Source: Ignavibacteriota bacterium
Lineage (GTDB): Bacteria; Bacteroidota; Ignavibacteria; UBA10030; UBA6906
Length of the DNA: 64,000 nucleotides
Direction: 5' to 3'
Assembly: GCA_016707525.1 (NCBI GenBank)
Contig: JADJHP010000006.1
Coordinates: 124,001-188,000, forward strand
In this document: positions 35,019 through 44,797 of the stretch, in pieces
Layout: every line of letters starts with the position of its first letter
How positions within the stretch are numbered: position 1 is the first letter of the stretch
Program-made: the position numbers and the translations under genes
The notes under the pieces: model-generated
What the model saw: only the letters and a program-made list of their open reading frames with translations
The model's database searches: none
Told to the model about the DNA's origin: nothing

Positions 35019-35758
35019 TCAAGGGCATCTATTCTTCCGAGGCCGCTATGCGGCCGAAAATGGCACGCATGGAGGTCCTTGCGAACAACCTCGCGAACAT
35101 CAATACCACAGGGTTCAAACGGGACCGGGTGTTTGTACGCATGCTCGAACAGTCCGCCCAGGGAGCAGCGGACGGCCGCGGCGACATGACCGGCGTGACC
35201 ACCGGCAGATACATCGATACGACGTCGGGTTCCCTGCAGCAGACCGACAATCCTCTGGATCTGGCGATCGACGGCGATGGATTCTTCGCGATCCAGACCC
35301 CGCGCGGGACACGCCTGACGCGGAACGGCAATTTCACGCTGAGCAAGGAGGGGGTGCTGACAACCTCCGAGGGATATCCCGTGCTGGGGATGAATGGGGT
35401 GATCCAATTACCCCATCGCGACCGCCTCGATGTCCGCGCGCTCACCATTACGCAGTCGGGCGAAGTCGCCCTGGACAAGGAACCTCTGGGCCAGCTTCGC
35501 ATCATGGTGCCGGAGCGGGCGGATGCGCTGCAGAAGGACCATGAATCACTCATGTTCGTGGACCAGAGCGAACGGATACTCGATGTTGCACCGGACAGGA
35601 TCAGCGTCCGTCAGGGATTCGTTGAGGAGTCGAATGTCGAAGGCATCGAAGAAATGATAGCAATGATCGAACTCAGCAGAGGGTTCGAAACAGACCAGAA
35701 AATGATCCAGTCGCAGGACGCGACGCTCGACCGGTCCTTAGAGATCGGCCGGGTGTAA
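35015..35758 (+). CDS. flgF: Flagellar rod protein FlgF
   Basis: A 247-residue proximal-rod protein. N terminus MIKGIYSSEAAMRPKMARMEVLANNLANINTTGFKRD; the flagellar D1-type centre has TDNPLDLAIDGDGFFAIQTP; C terminus VEESNVEGIEEMIAMIELSRGFE (quoted in parts). It overlaps the preceding gene by four bases and is 27 bases before flgG. Confidence 0.92.
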   Translation: MIKGIYSSEAAMRPKMARMEVLANNLANINTTGFKRDRVFVRMLEQSAQGAADGRGDMTGVTTGRYIDTTSGSLQQTDNPLDLAIDGDGFFAIQTPRGTRLTRNGNFTLSKEGVLTTSEGYPVLGMNGVIQLPHRDRLDVRALTITQSGEVALDKEPLGQLRIMVPERADALQKDHESLMFVDQSERILDVAPDRISVRQGFVEESNVEGIEEMIAMIELSRGFETDQKMIQSQDATLDRSLEIGRV

Positions 35759-35785
35759 CGACAACACCGTACGAGGAGGAGCAGT

Positions 35786-36577
35786 ATGAACAGAGCATTG
35801 CGCACTGCGGCGACCGGGATGTACGCACAGCAGCTGAACGTCGACACGATCGCACACAACCTGGCCAACGTGAACACGACCGGGTTCAAGAAGAGCCGTC
35901 CGGAATTTCAGGACCTGATGTACCAGACCCTGAAGACCACCGGCGTATCCCAGAATCCCAATGTCCAGGTCCCCGGTGAGCTGCAGGTCGGCACCGGCGC
36001 GATCCCCATCTCGACCAACAGGAGCTTCATCCAGGGCGACATGACCCCGACCCAGAACCAGCTCGATGTCGGCATCGAAGGAGAAGGGTTCCTGCAGGTC
36101 CGCAGGCCGGACGGGACGCTCGCCTACACGCGCGACGGCTCGTTCAAGATCTCGGGCGAAGGGACGCTCGTGACCTCCCAGGGGTATCTGGTCGAACCGG
36201 CACTGACCTTCACGGACGATACGGCTACGATCTCGATCGCGACGGATGGTACGATCGAGGCGACGTCGACCGGGAGTGCGGAACCGGTGAAGGTCGGGCA
36301 GTTCGAACTGGCGAAGTTCGTGAACCCGGCAGGCCTCCGCTCGATCGGCGGGAATCTCTTCGTGGAAACGGTGGCGTCGGGCACCCCGATGGTGGGGATG
36401 GCCGGCAGCGAGGGTTTCGGCGAACTCAAGCAGGGCATGCTGGAATCTTCGAATGTTGACGTGGTGGAGGAGATGGTGAGTATGATCACCGCGCAGCGGG
36501 CATACGAGATCAATGCCAAGACGATCAAGACGGTTGAGGACATGTTGTCGATAGCGAACAATGTCAAACGTGGCTAA
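35786..36577 (+). CDS. flgG: Flagellar distal-rod protein FlgG
   Basis: The 263-residue distal rod subunit. N terminus MNRALRTAATGMYAQQLNVD then HNLANVNTTGFKKSRPEFQD; C terminus QGMLESSNVDVVEEMVSMITAQRAYEINAKTIKTVEDML. It has a clear ribosome site (GAGGAGG). It overlaps flgA by 17 bases. Confidence 0.95.
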   Translation: MNRALRTAATGMYAQQLNVDTIAHNLANVNTTGFKKSRPEFQDLMYQTLKTTGVSQNPNVQVPGELQVGTGAIPISTNRSFIQGDMTPTQNQLDVGIEGEGFLQVRRPDGTLAYTRDGSFKISGEGTLVTSQGYLVEPALTFTDDTATISIATDGTIEATSTGSAEPVKVGQFELAKFVNPAGLRSIGGNLFVETVASGTPMVGMAGSEGFGELKQGMLESSNVDVVEEMVSMITAQRAYEINAKTIKTVEDMLSIANNVKRG

Positions 36578-37292
36578 GCGGACGATCATACTGGCGGCCG
36601 CCCTGTGCGCCGCATGCCTGGTCGCCGCTCCGGCACCCGCAGGCGGGATCCGTGTGCTCCGTGCAGAGGACCTTCGCGACGCCGTGCGGTTGTACCTCGC
36701 CCAGCGTGAGGGAACGGCGGCGGAGAGATTGGATCTCTCCTTCCGGTCCGTTCCGGACAGTATCGGGATCAACGCTGAGACGTTCGTTCTCCGTGTCGGG
36801 ATGGGGTCCTCGACGCGGGCACGTGGGCCGTTGGGGTTCGTCGTTGAGGTCGTGGTGGATGGCCAGACCGTGCACCGCTGCATGGTGACGGCGGTGATCC
36901 GGACGTATGACACCGTGCTGGTGGCCGACAGGACCATTCCGCGGGCGGTGACCCCGGCGGCCGATGATCTTCGCCTGCTCCGGATCGAAACCACCGGCAT
37001 CGACCGTGCATTGGTCGCGGCACTGGATGATCTGGCCGGACGGCGTACCCGCAGGGTCATCACACGTGGCAGCATCCTGTATGCGGACTTGTTCGAAGGC
37101 GTCCCGCTGATCCGTCAGGGATCGCCGGTGTCTGTCCGCGTTACCTCCGGGTCCGTCAGCATCACCGCTGAAGGCATCGCGTGCCAGGATGGCCGGATCG
37201 GGGAACTCATTGAGATCACGGTCCCGGGTAAGGCCGGGCGACTGAAGGCATGGGTGGCCGACGATCGTACCGTTGCCATCCGGGCAGATTGA
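36561..37292 (+). CDS. flgA: Flagella P-ring assembly chaperone FlgA
   Basis: A 243-residue secreted protein with an N-terminal signal peptide (about 1-27, ending APAPAGG) and the SAF-type C-terminal domain (RTRRVITRGSILYADLFEGVPLI, RQGSPVSVRV). FlgA helps FlgI assemble into the P ring. It overlaps flgG by 17 bases and precedes flgH. Confidence 0.88.
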   Translation: MSNVAKRTIILAAALCAACLVAAPAPAGGIRVLRAEDLRDAVRLYLAQREGTAAERLDLSFRSVPDSIGINAETFVLRVGMGSSTRARGPLGFVVEVVVDGQTVHRCMVTAVIRTYDTVLVADRTIPRAVTPAADDLRLLRIETTGIDRALVAALDDLAGRRTRRVITRGSILYADLFEGVPLIRQGSPVSVRVTSGSVSITAEGIACQDGRIGELIEITVPGKAGRLKAWVADDRTVAIRAD

Positions 37293-37305
37293 GAAAGGAC
37301 GTGGT

Positions 37306-37875
37306 ATGAAATCGACGATCATTGCACTCTTCCTGTGTGCCTCCGTGGCGTCAGGGCAGAATATGCGTTCGAGCATTGGGAGATCGCTGTTCTCGGATCA
37401 GAAGGCGACGCTGCCGGGCGATGCGGTGACGGTGGTGGTGGTGGAAGTGTCGAGTGCGTCGAACGACGCAAGCACATCCGCCGAGCGATCGAGCAGCCTC
37501 TCATTGTCAGGATCGGGAAAATCAGGAGGCACATCGCTTGCGGATGTCTCCGCCGGGATCGGCACCGGCAATGCGTTCAAAGGCGAGGGGTCGACCTCAT
37601 CGCACGGATCCGTCCGGGCACGCATCAGCGCGCGGGTGGATTCGGTGCTGTCGAATGGCAATCTGGCGATCACCGGCAATCGCACGATCGAGATCAACGG
37701 AGAAGAGCAGGTGATCTCGCTTTCGGGGATCGTGCGTCCATCGGATATCCAATCGGACAATTCGATCTTCTCCTATAATATCTCCGATGCCCATATCGTC
37801 TTCAAGGGCAATGGCATGGTGGATCGGGCGCAGGGCCCGGGTTGGATCACGAAATTGCTGCATTGGCTCTTTTGA
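37306..37875 (+). CDS. flgH: Flagellar L-ring protein FlgH
   Basis: The 189-residue outer-membrane ring protein. It has an N-terminal signal (LFLCASVASG). The usual lipobox is degenerate: a Cys is present in LFLC but is followed by Ala and Ser, not by the normal spacing, so lipidation is uncertain. The FlgH signature VVVEVSSASNDAS and the C-terminal NLAITGNRTIEINGEEQVISLSGIVRPSDI are clear. The ATG at 37306 follows AAAGGA. Confidence 0.9.
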   Translation: MKSTIIALFLCASVASGQNMRSSIGRSLFSDQKATLPGDAVTVVVVEVSSASNDASTSAERSSSLSLSGSGKSGGTSLADVSAGIGTGNAFKGEGSTSSHGSVRARISARVDSVLSNGNLAITGNRTIEINGEEQVISLSGIVRPSDIQSDNSIFSYNISDAHIVFKGNGMVDRAQGPGWITKLLHWLF

Positions 37876-37886
37876 GCGAGGGTGAC

Positions 37887-38987
37887 ATGAGAACGAAACT
37901 GATAGCGGTGGTGGTACTGATGATCTGCGCGCAGGTCGCACCGGGGGTGGTCCGGATCAAGGACATTGCCTCCGTCCAGGGGGTGCGCAACCAGCAGTTG
38001 ATCGGGTATGGGCTGGCGGTAGGGTTGAACGGGACCGGGGATACGCAACGGTCGACGTTCACCCTGCAGTCCGTGTCCAGCATGCTGAAGCGCTTCGGCA
38101 TCACGGTGCCCCAGTCCGATCTGAGGCTGCGCAACGTTGCGGCCGTCATGGTCACCGCCACGGTGCCGGGCTTCACACGGGAAGGGAATGCGGTCGATGT
38201 GATCGTGTCGTCCATGGGTGATGCGACCAGCCTGCAGGGAGGAACGCTCCTCATGACCCCCATGGCGGGGATCAACGATACGCTGTATGGCATGGCCCAG
38301 GGCCCGCTGTCGGTGGGCGGCATGAGCGTTCGTGCGAACGGCAATGAGATCCGGAGGAACCATACGGCGGCAGGACGGATCCCCAGCGGCATGATCATGG
38401 AGAAGGCGGTGACGAGCACGATCATGCAGGATTCCACGGTGGGGATCTCTCTGCAGCAGGCAGATTTCACGACGGCAACACGTGTCGCTGAAGCGGTGAA
38501 TCAGAAGGTGGGCGAGCGGATCGCCAACGCTGTTGATGCGTCGAGCATCTCGGTGCGCGTGCCGGAAACCTTCCGGAAGGAAGGGCGCATCGTGGAGTTC
38601 ATCTCTCTCATAGAGCTCCTCGAAGTGCAGCCGGACGTCACGGCAAAAGTGGTGATCAATGAACGTACGGGCACGATCGTTGTCGGTGGCGCGGTGACGA
38701 TCCTCGCCGCAGCCATTTCGCATGGTGGCCTGAATATCGAGATCGAATCGGTGCCGGTGATCTCCCAGCCGAACCCGTTCTCGCAGGGGCAGACCGTGTC
38801 GACTCAGCTGACCGCGGTCCATGCGGGCGAGGACAGCACGACGGTGACCGCATTCGAAGGCGCTGCAACGGTCCAGGATGTGGCAAAGACGTTGAATGCG
38901 CTGAAGGTGACCCCGAGGGACATCATCGCGATCTTCCAGGCGCTCAAGCGCTCGGGTGCTTTGAATGCAGAACTGGTGATCATCTGA
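37887..38987 (+). CDS. flgI: Flagellar P-ring protein FlgI
   Basis: The 366-residue periplasmic ring protein. It has a signal peptide (about 1-18) followed by VVRIKDIASVQGVRNQQLIGYGLAVGLNGTGD, the family start (quoted in two parts in the family). Further motifs include NVAAVMVTATVPGF and the C-terminal LVIALNAL-type region ending SGALNAELVII. The start is ATG 37887; the frame is open upstream into flgH. Confidence 0.94.
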   Translation: MRTKLIAVVVLMICAQVAPGVVRIKDIASVQGVRNQQLIGYGLAVGLNGTGDTQRSTFTLQSVSSMLKRFGITVPQSDLRLRNVAAVMVTATVPGFTREGNAVDVIVSSMGDATSLQGGTLLMTPMAGINDTLYGMAQGPLSVGGMSVRANGNEIRRNHTAAGRIPSGMIMEKAVTSTIMQDSTVGISLQQADFTTATRVAEAVNQKVGERIANAVDASSISVRVPETFRKEGRIVEFISLIELLEVQPDVTAKVVINERTGTIVVGGAVTILAAAISHGGLNIEIESVPVISQPNPFSQGQTVSTQLTAVHAGEDSTTVTAFEGAATVQDVAKTLNALKVTPRDIIAIFQALKRSGALNAELVII

Positions 38988-40081
38988 TGTCACAGATCCC
39001 ATCACAGCCCGTGACGACGGGCAACGAACACGCGCAGCGGGTCCTGGACCCGAAGGCGAAGGCACGCCTGCAGCGTGCCGTGAAGGAGTTCGAATCGGTG
39101 ATGGTCGGGTATATGCTCAAGAGCATGCGGTCCAGCATTCCCAAGGACGATATGGGTGGCGAAAGCTACGGTGGCGACATGCTTGAAGGGATGTTCGACG
39201 GGGAATTGGCCCGGTACGTCTCCCATGGCAGCAATCTGGGACTGGGGGAGATGCTCTATAAGGAGATCACGGGCGAAGAGATGCCACGCATGAATTCTTC
39301 CACCGCCGTCATGCCCAGGTTCGCAGCACCGGAGGTCCGGGTCGTGGTTCCTCCTGTCACACCATTGGTGCCGCGTCCCGCGATCACACCGGCGGTGGTG
39401 ACGGCCTCCGGCGAGGCAGCGCCAGCCGGAACAGAGGCCGCGGCACCGGATGACCCGGTGTTGGGCGGTACGTCTCCGGGGAGTCCGGTGTTGAAGACCC
39501 CGGCTGCAGGCAGCACGACCGGGCGTGATCCGGTCCCGACCGATCCGGTGGTCCCGGGTGTTCGCGAGCAGGTCAGACAACGTGAGGTCCCGGGGCAGCG
39601 CGGCAAGGGTGAAGCAGTTGCAGCGTCGACAGCGGTCACCGCACCGCCCGATACGATCCGGCGCCGGCTCGCGTCGTTGGATCCGATCATCAGGACGGTG
39701 GCCGATACGACGGGCGTGAACGCCAGTCTTCTGAAGGCGGTCATTGCCACAGAGTCTGGCGGCCGGATGGAGGCGAAGTCTACCCGGAACGCGAAGGGCT
39801 TGATGCAGCTCATCGATTCGACCGCATCAGCCATGGGTGTCCGGAATGTGTGGGACCCGTTGCAGAATGTGCAGGGTGGTGCGCGGTATCTCGGTCAGAT
39901 GATGGACCGCTTTGGCGGGAATCTCGAACACGCTCTGGCCTCGTACAATGCCGGGCCGGGCGCGGTGGAGAAGCACAAGGGTGTGCCTCCCTACCGGGAG
40001 ACACAGCAGTATGTAGGCAAGGTGCTGGAATATCTCCGGTACTTCGAACAACAGGAAGGTGGCAGCGATGACCAGGATTGA
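38987..40081 (+). CDS. flgJ: FlgJ: rod-binding domain fused to SLT lytic transglycosylase
   Basis: A 364-residue protein. The N-terminal rod-cap domain (about 25-95) has VKEFESVMVGYMLKSMR and GMFDGELARYVSHGSNLGLGEML. A Pro/Ala/Thr-rich linker (about 110-225) leads to an SLT lytic transglycosylase domain with catalytic E256 (ATESGG), GLMQL and ALASYNAGPGAVEKHKG. Gammaproteobacterial FlgJ carries a GH73-type muramidase instead. The enzyme opens peptidoglycan for the rod. It overlaps flgI by one base. Confidence 0.9.
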   Translation: MSQIPSQPVTTGNEHAQRVLDPKAKARLQRAVKEFESVMVGYMLKSMRSSIPKDDMGGESYGGDMLEGMFDGELARYVSHGSNLGLGEMLYKEITGEEMPRMNSSTAVMPRFAAPEVRVVVPPVTPLVPRPAITPAVVTASGEAAPAGTEAAAPDDPVLGGTSPGSPVLKTPAAGSTTGRDPVPTDPVVPGVREQVRQREVPGQRGKGEAVAASTAVTAPPDTIRRRLASLDPIIRTVADTTGVNASLLKAVIATESGGRMEAKSTRNAKGLMQLIDSTASAMGVRNVWDPLQNVQGGARYLGQMMDRFGGNLEHALASYNAGPGAVEKHKGVPPYRETQQYVGKVLEYLRYFEQQEGGSDDQD

Positions 40082-40526
40082 GGAACTCGAACGGGTCCTT
40101 GCAGCGGAAGTGGAACTCGGAGAGGCGCTGCTCCAACTGCTGATGAACAAACAGCGCTCGATCGTCGGGTTGCAGAGTGAAGCGCTCTCCATGCTGCTTG
40201 CCCAGGAGGAACAGCTCCTCCGGCCGTTCCAGAATCTGGAGGCCGAGCGGGTGCGCCTTACGGCGGCGCTCGTGGGTGCTGCCGACCACGGCACGATCCC
40301 GGCGGGCGACCCGATCTCTGTTGTCGAACTCATGGAACATCTTCCGGCGACGGATTCGTTGCGCATCTCGACGATGGCAACCCGTCTCCGGACGGTCGTT
40401 GAGCGGATCCTCCAGATGAACGGCCAGAACCGGGTATTGCTGCAGCGTTCCCTCCGGTTCGTGCAGGACACCTTGCGACTCGTCACGGAAGACCATACAC
40501 GCGCTCTTGTCGATCACCGCGCGTAA
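40068..40526 (+). CDS. flgN: Flagellar filament-junction chaperone FlgN
   Basis: A 152-residue helical protein of the FlgN family, directly upstream of its clients flgK and flgL. The sequence RIEELERVLAAEVELGEALLQLL at the start and EQLLRPFQNLEAERVRL are typical. The ATG at 40068 has AGGAAGG upstream; a GTG at 40059 is possible. It overlaps flgJ by 14 bases. Confidence 0.82.
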   Translation: MTRIEELERVLAAEVELGEALLQLLMNKQRSIVGLQSEALSMLLAQEEQLLRPFQNLEAERVRLTAALVGAADHGTIPAGDPISVVELMEHLPATDSLRISTMATRLRTVVERILQMNGQNRVLLQRSLRFVQDTLRLVTEDHTRALVDHRA

Positions 40527-40546
40527 TCACGGAAGGAGAAGGCATC

Positions 40547-41986
40547 ATGTCGGGTATATCGCAGGTCCTGGAGATCGCACGCCGCGCACTTCTGGCACAA
40601 CAGTACCAGATGAACGTGACCGGGCACAATATTGCGAACGCCAGCACGCCGGGGTACTCACGGCAGCGGGCCAATGTGGTCACCACATCGCCCACGGAAT
40701 CCGGCGGCGGCATGCTCGGCACCGGGGTGATGGTGCAGTCCGTGGATCGTCTGCGGAACAGATTCATCGATACGCAGATCCGATCCTCGAATGACGCATA
40801 CGGCCAGGCAAGCCAGGAATATCAGATCCTGAGCCAGATCGAAGCAACGTACAATGAACCGGACGCCGGCCTGAATACGACGATGAGCTCGTTCTTCAGC
40901 GCGTGGCACTCGCTCGTGACCCACCCGGAAGACTCGGTCACGCGCAACTCCCTCATGCTCGCCGGAAAGAACGTGACGAACGTGTTCCACCGGCTCAATA
41001 CGGAGATGAGTTCGCTGCGCACGTCGCTCCGTGACGAGATCCAGGCGAAGCTGGACCGCATCAACACGTTGACGTCGGAGATCGGTGATCTCAATCTCCA
41101 GCTCACCGCGGCGAACGTCTCGGGAGTGAATACCGGCGATATGCGGGACACCATCGGAACAAAGCTGGAGGAACTCTCCGGCCTGGCGAATATCTCGGCC
41201 AGCGAAGGACCCAATGGCACGGTGTCCGTGATGTTGGGAAGTGTACTGATCGCGGACAATGGAGGGTCGCACACGCTCAAGATCAGTACCTCCCCCAATG
41301 CGACCATCGCCGGATCTTCATTCGACCAATTGAGGGTGACCACGGAACTGGGTGTGGAAACGCAATTATCCGGTGGCGAGACGGGCGGGTTGCTGAAGTC
41401 GTATAATACGACCATTCCGGATGCACTCGGCCGCCTGGACCGGCTGGCCGAGGCGCTGGTCAGCGAGGTGAACAAATATCACGCAACGGGATATGGATTG
41501 CAGGAGCCACCACAGACGGGGATCAACTTCTTCAGCGGGAGCGGTGCCGCCTCGATCGAGATCGACCTCACGGATACGTCGGGAGGCGCGCAGCCGGGGA
41601 GTAATGCGAGCCTCGCCAACATCGCGGCTGCCTCGGTCGCCGGGGCGTCGGGCAACAATGATATCGCCCTGCTGATCGCCTCCGCGTTCGACAAGAAGTC
41701 GTTGACGACGGGCGGTGGCGCCTCACTCCTCGGTGGGTTGTCGATCTCCGCCTACTACAATCAGAGCGTGACCTGGCTGGGATCCGCCATCAATTCGGCG
41801 GACACGGTGATGCAATCACAGGAGCAGGTGCTGACCCAGTTGAACATGCAGCGGGACGCCGTGTCGGGCGTGTCGCTGGATGAAGAGATGACGAATATGA
41901 TCAAGTTCCAGCGTGCATTCGATGCCGCGGCGAAGTTGGTGAACACGGCCGATGAAATGTTCCAGACAATACTGAATATGGTGTAG
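40547..41986 (+). CDS. flgK: Flagellar hook-associated protein 1 (FlgK)
   Basis: A 479-residue junction protein. N terminus ILEIARRALLAQQYQMNVTGHNIANASTPGYSRQR (in parts), C terminus GVSLDEEMTNMIKFQRAFDAAAKLVNTADEMFQTILNM. Both ends match the flagellin-family coiled coil. It follows flgN and precedes flgL. Confidence 0.95.
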   Translation: MSGISQVLEIARRALLAQQYQMNVTGHNIANASTPGYSRQRANVVTTSPTESGGGMLGTGVMVQSVDRLRNRFIDTQIRSSNDAYGQASQEYQILSQIEATYNEPDAGLNTTMSSFFSAWHSLVTHPEDSVTRNSLMLAGKNVTNVFHRLNTEMSSLRTSLRDEIQAKLDRINTLTSEIGDLNLQLTAANVSGVNTGDMRDTIGTKLEELSGLANISASEGPNGTVSVMLGSVLIADNGGSHTLKISTSPNATIAGSSFDQLRVTTELGVETQLSGGETGGLLKSYNTTIPDALGRLDRLAEALVSEVNKYHATGYGLQEPPQTGINFFSGSGAASIEIDLTDTSGGAQPGSNASLANIAAASVAGASGNNDIALLIASAFDKKSLTTGGGASLLGGLSISAYYNQSVTWLGSAINSADTVMQSQEQVLTQLNMQRDAVSGVSLDEEMTNMIKFQRAFDAAAKLVNTADEMFQTILNMV

Positions 41987-41988
41987 CC

Positions 41989-43266
41989 ATGAGAATCACA
42001 GACTCAGCGATCATTTCCGACTTCCTGACGAGCATCACCAGGAGCAAGAGCAGGATCAACCGGCTCAATACCCAGCTGGCGAACCAGAAGCGGATCCTGA
42101 AGGTGTCGGACGATCCCACGGGGGCGAGTTCGCTCCTCCGCCTCAACGAAGACATGGATCGGGTAGCGGCCTATAAGAGCAATGTGGTGGACGGGCAGAA
42201 CATGCTCAAGATGACAGCCGACAGTCTCGGAAAGGTCTCCGACCTGATCGGGGAGGTGAAGAAGATCCTCACCGGTGCGGTGAGTACCGGCGACCAGTCC
42301 CTTCTGGGGAAACTGGCGGATCAGGTCGATCAGTTCCTGTCGATGGGCATGGAGATCGCGAATACGCAGTTCGACCGAAAGTACATCTTTGCGGGTACAC
42401 AGACCACGAACCCGCCTTTCGTCCGCACGGGCAACCCCACGCAGGTGTCGTACACCGGTGATGCCCGCTCGATCCAGTACCAGGTCGGCGATGGGGTCTC
42501 CCAGGTCGTGAACGTCAGTGGCGCAGCGGCCTTCGGTTCGACGGGGTTCGTGGACCTGACCGGCGTGCTCGACAAGAATGCTGCGCTGAACACGGTGGTG
42601 AGCCAGTCGGTGCAGATCACGGACGGGCTGGGTGCGGTGCATAGCGTCGTCATGAACATGCGCAAGACCGATGCGAATACCTGGTCGATCTCCGCCGCCA
42701 TGCCTCCGGGTGCCACGGATGCGAATCTGAGCGGTGGGACGGCGACCGTGACCTTCGATCCGGTGACCGGGGCCATGAAGGATATCGTCCGGGGGGCGGC
42801 ACTCGTGCTGAGCCCGACAGGCGTGACGCCGGCACAGACGGCCCCGCCGATCAACCTGCTCTATTCTGCGACCGGCGTCACGGAGGGGACCACGCCTCCG
42901 TTCGGAGCATCCACGCTGGCAGGATCACAGCGCAACGTGTCGCTCTTCAATAAAATGATGGAGATCAGTACCAGCCTGCGCAACGGCGAAAAGCCGAAGG
43001 CGGAGGATATGGCGTTGCTGAGCGTGATGCAGGATGTGGTGATGCGCGAGGAGTCCAAAGCCGGTGCCTATGCTGCGAACCTGAAGACGGCCAACGACTT
43101 CCTGATCACGCAGAATGATCACCTGCTGGATCTCTACTCGGCGAAACAGGATATCGATCTCGCCGAGGTGGGTATCCGGTTGAAGCAGGAACAGCTCATG
43201 CTCGACGCTGCGCTCAGTGCGGCGGCGAACCTCATCCCAAAATCGCTGATGGATTTCCTGAAGTGA
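41989..43266 (+). CDS. flgL: Flagellar hook-associated protein 3 (FlgL)
   Basis: A 425-residue junction protein. N terminus MRITDSAIISDFLTSITRSK, then RILKVSDDPTGASSLLRL, and the flagellin-type C terminus with AEVGIRLKQEQLMLDAALSAAANLIPKSLMDFLK. It is longer than Escherichia coli FlgL (317 aa) because of a large central insertion. It ends 1 base before motA-1. Confidence 0.92.
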   Translation: MRITDSAIISDFLTSITRSKSRINRLNTQLANQKRILKVSDDPTGASSLLRLNEDMDRVAAYKSNVVDGQNMLKMTADSLGKVSDLIGEVKKILTGAVSTGDQSLLGKLADQVDQFLSMGMEIANTQFDRKYIFAGTQTTNPPFVRTGNPTQVSYTGDARSIQYQVGDGVSQVVNVSGAAAFGSTGFVDLTGVLDKNAALNTVVSQSVQITDGLGAVHSVVMNMRKTDANTWSISAAMPPGATDANLSGGTATVTFDPVTGAMKDIVRGAALVLSPTGVTPAQTAPPINLLYSATGVTEGTTPPFGASTLAGSQRNVSLFNKMMEISTSLRNGEKPKAEDMALLSVMQDVVMREESKAGAYAANLKTANDFLITQNDHLLDLYSAKQDIDLAEVGIRLKQEQLMLDAALSAAANLIPKSLMDFLK

Positions 43267-43267
43267 T

Positions 43268-44048
43268 ATGAAACGACCTCTTGACAAAGCGACGGTCATC
43301 GGGCTGGTCCTGGGATTGGTGGCGATCTTCGGTTCCTTCCTGTGGGAAGGTGGGAAGATGGCCGGCCTCCTGCTGCCAGCGGCCATGCTCATTGTATTCG
43401 CGGGGACGTTCGCTGCGGCACTCATCGGGACGTCCATGCGTTCGTTCCTGAACATGGGCACGCTGATCCGGTTGGCGCTGTTCCCACCCCAGTTCGTGGT
43501 CCGTGGAGACATCGAGACGATCGTCCGCTTCTCCACCATCGCGCGTAAGGACGGGTTGCTGGCGCTGGAGCGCGAGCTCGGGAGCCTCGAGAACAAATTC
43601 ATGCAGAAGATCCTCCGCCTTGCCATCGACGGGACCGAGCCGGAGACGCTCCGGCTGCTCGCCGAGACCGAGGTGAACTATGTGGCCGAGCGGCACGCGC
43701 AGGGCGCGGCACTGTTCCAGAAGATGGGTGGCTATTCGCCCACCATGGGCATCATCGGGACCGTCATGGGGGCTGATCGCGACGCTCTCGAATGCCGGGG
43801 AGGATCCCGACACCCTGATCCGCAGCATCGCGGGTGCATTCGTTGCCACGTTGTGGGGTGTGTTCATGGCGAACCTGGTCTGGCTGCCGATCGCGGATAA
43901 GCTGAAGCACATCCACAATGAAGAGTATTTCTACATGGACATGATCGTCGAGGGTATCCTCGCGATCCAGGCCGGCGAGGTGCCGTCGGTCATCAAGGCG
44001 AAGCTCAATAGCATGCTGCCGGCAGGCGAACAGGAGCAGGAAGATTGA
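43268..44048 (+). pseudogene. motA: Flagellar stator MotA (copy 1), split by +1 frameshift
   Basis: Restored length is about 259 residues. The first frame gives MotA from MKRPLDKATVIGLVLG to GYSPTMGIIGTVMG. The second frame continues LIATLSNAGEDPDTLIRSIAGAFVATLWGVFMANLVW through to AKLNSMLPAGEQEQED. One extra G in the run at 43768-43772 accounts for the shift: a normal sequence would read ATGGGGCTG. Start and stop overlap neighbouring genes as expected in an operon. As with flgE, a sequencing error is likely. A second, intact motA lies at 45466. Confidence 0.85.
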
Positions 44049-44797
44049 TGAAGCGGCGGGCGAAACATCAGGCGCACGACAATGATGAGCGGTGGCTGCT
44101 GACGTACTCCGACCTCATCACGCTGCTGCTCGGTCTGTTCGTGATCCTGTACTCCATCTCGAAGGTGGATGCCGGGAAGTACGCCGAGATCTCCTCCGCG
44201 CTCAATGGTGTGTTCGGTTCCCCGACCGGCGTGCTGACCGGGGCTCCTGCCATGCTCGGGCAGCCGACGGACGAACGCCAGCAGATCGCCAACGATCTGG
44301 AGCAGGCGCTCAACCCGGATGGCAAACAGATCCCCATCTCGGTGAGCACCAACGAACGCGGCGTCACGGTCCACATCATGGAAGAATTGCTCTTCGCCTC
44401 GGGCAACGCGGACCTGAAGCAGGCATCCCTGCCTGCGATGGATACACTCGCCGGCGTCCTCCGGCGTCTGCGCAATGATCTGCGCGTGGAAGGGCATACG
44501 GACAACGTGCCTATCAGTACACCGCAATTCCCGTCCAACTGGCATCTGTCAGTTGCGCGGGCACTCAACGTGGCCTATTATCTCATCCAGCGGCATGGAC
44601 TCACGCAGGAGCGTGTATCGGTCGTGGGGTATTCGGAGTTCCGTCCCCTCGTTGCGAACGATTCTCCCGCGAACAAATCCAGGAACCGGAGGGTCGACAT
44701 CGTGATCCTCACGCCCGGCGCCGGACAGAAGGCTACACCGGCTTCGCCGACAGCGGACGCAGGACGTGTCCCGGCGTCTGGAGGGAGACCACTATGA
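44048..44797 (+). CDS. motB: Flagellar stator MotB (copy 1)
   Basis: A 249-residue stator partner. The single membrane segment (about 17-36) has the conserved ion-binding D22 in LTYSDLITLLLGLFVILYS. The periplasmic OmpA-like peptidoglycan-binding domain has VEGHTDNVPISTPQFPSNWHLSVARA. The ATG at 44048 overlaps the motA stop; a TTG at 44045 is also possible. Paired with motA-1. Confidence 0.93.
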   Translation: MKRRAKHQAHDNDERWLLTYSDLITLLLGLFVILYSISKVDAGKYAEISSALNGVFGSPTGVLTGAPAMLGQPTDERQQIANDLEQALNPDGKQIPISVSTNERGVTVHIMEELLFASGNADLKQASLPAMDTLAGVLRRLRNDLRVEGHTDNVPISTPQFPSNWHLSVARALNVAYYLIQRHGLTQERVSVVGYSEFRPLVANDSPANKSRNRRVDIVILTPGAGQKATPASPTADAGRVPASGGRPL

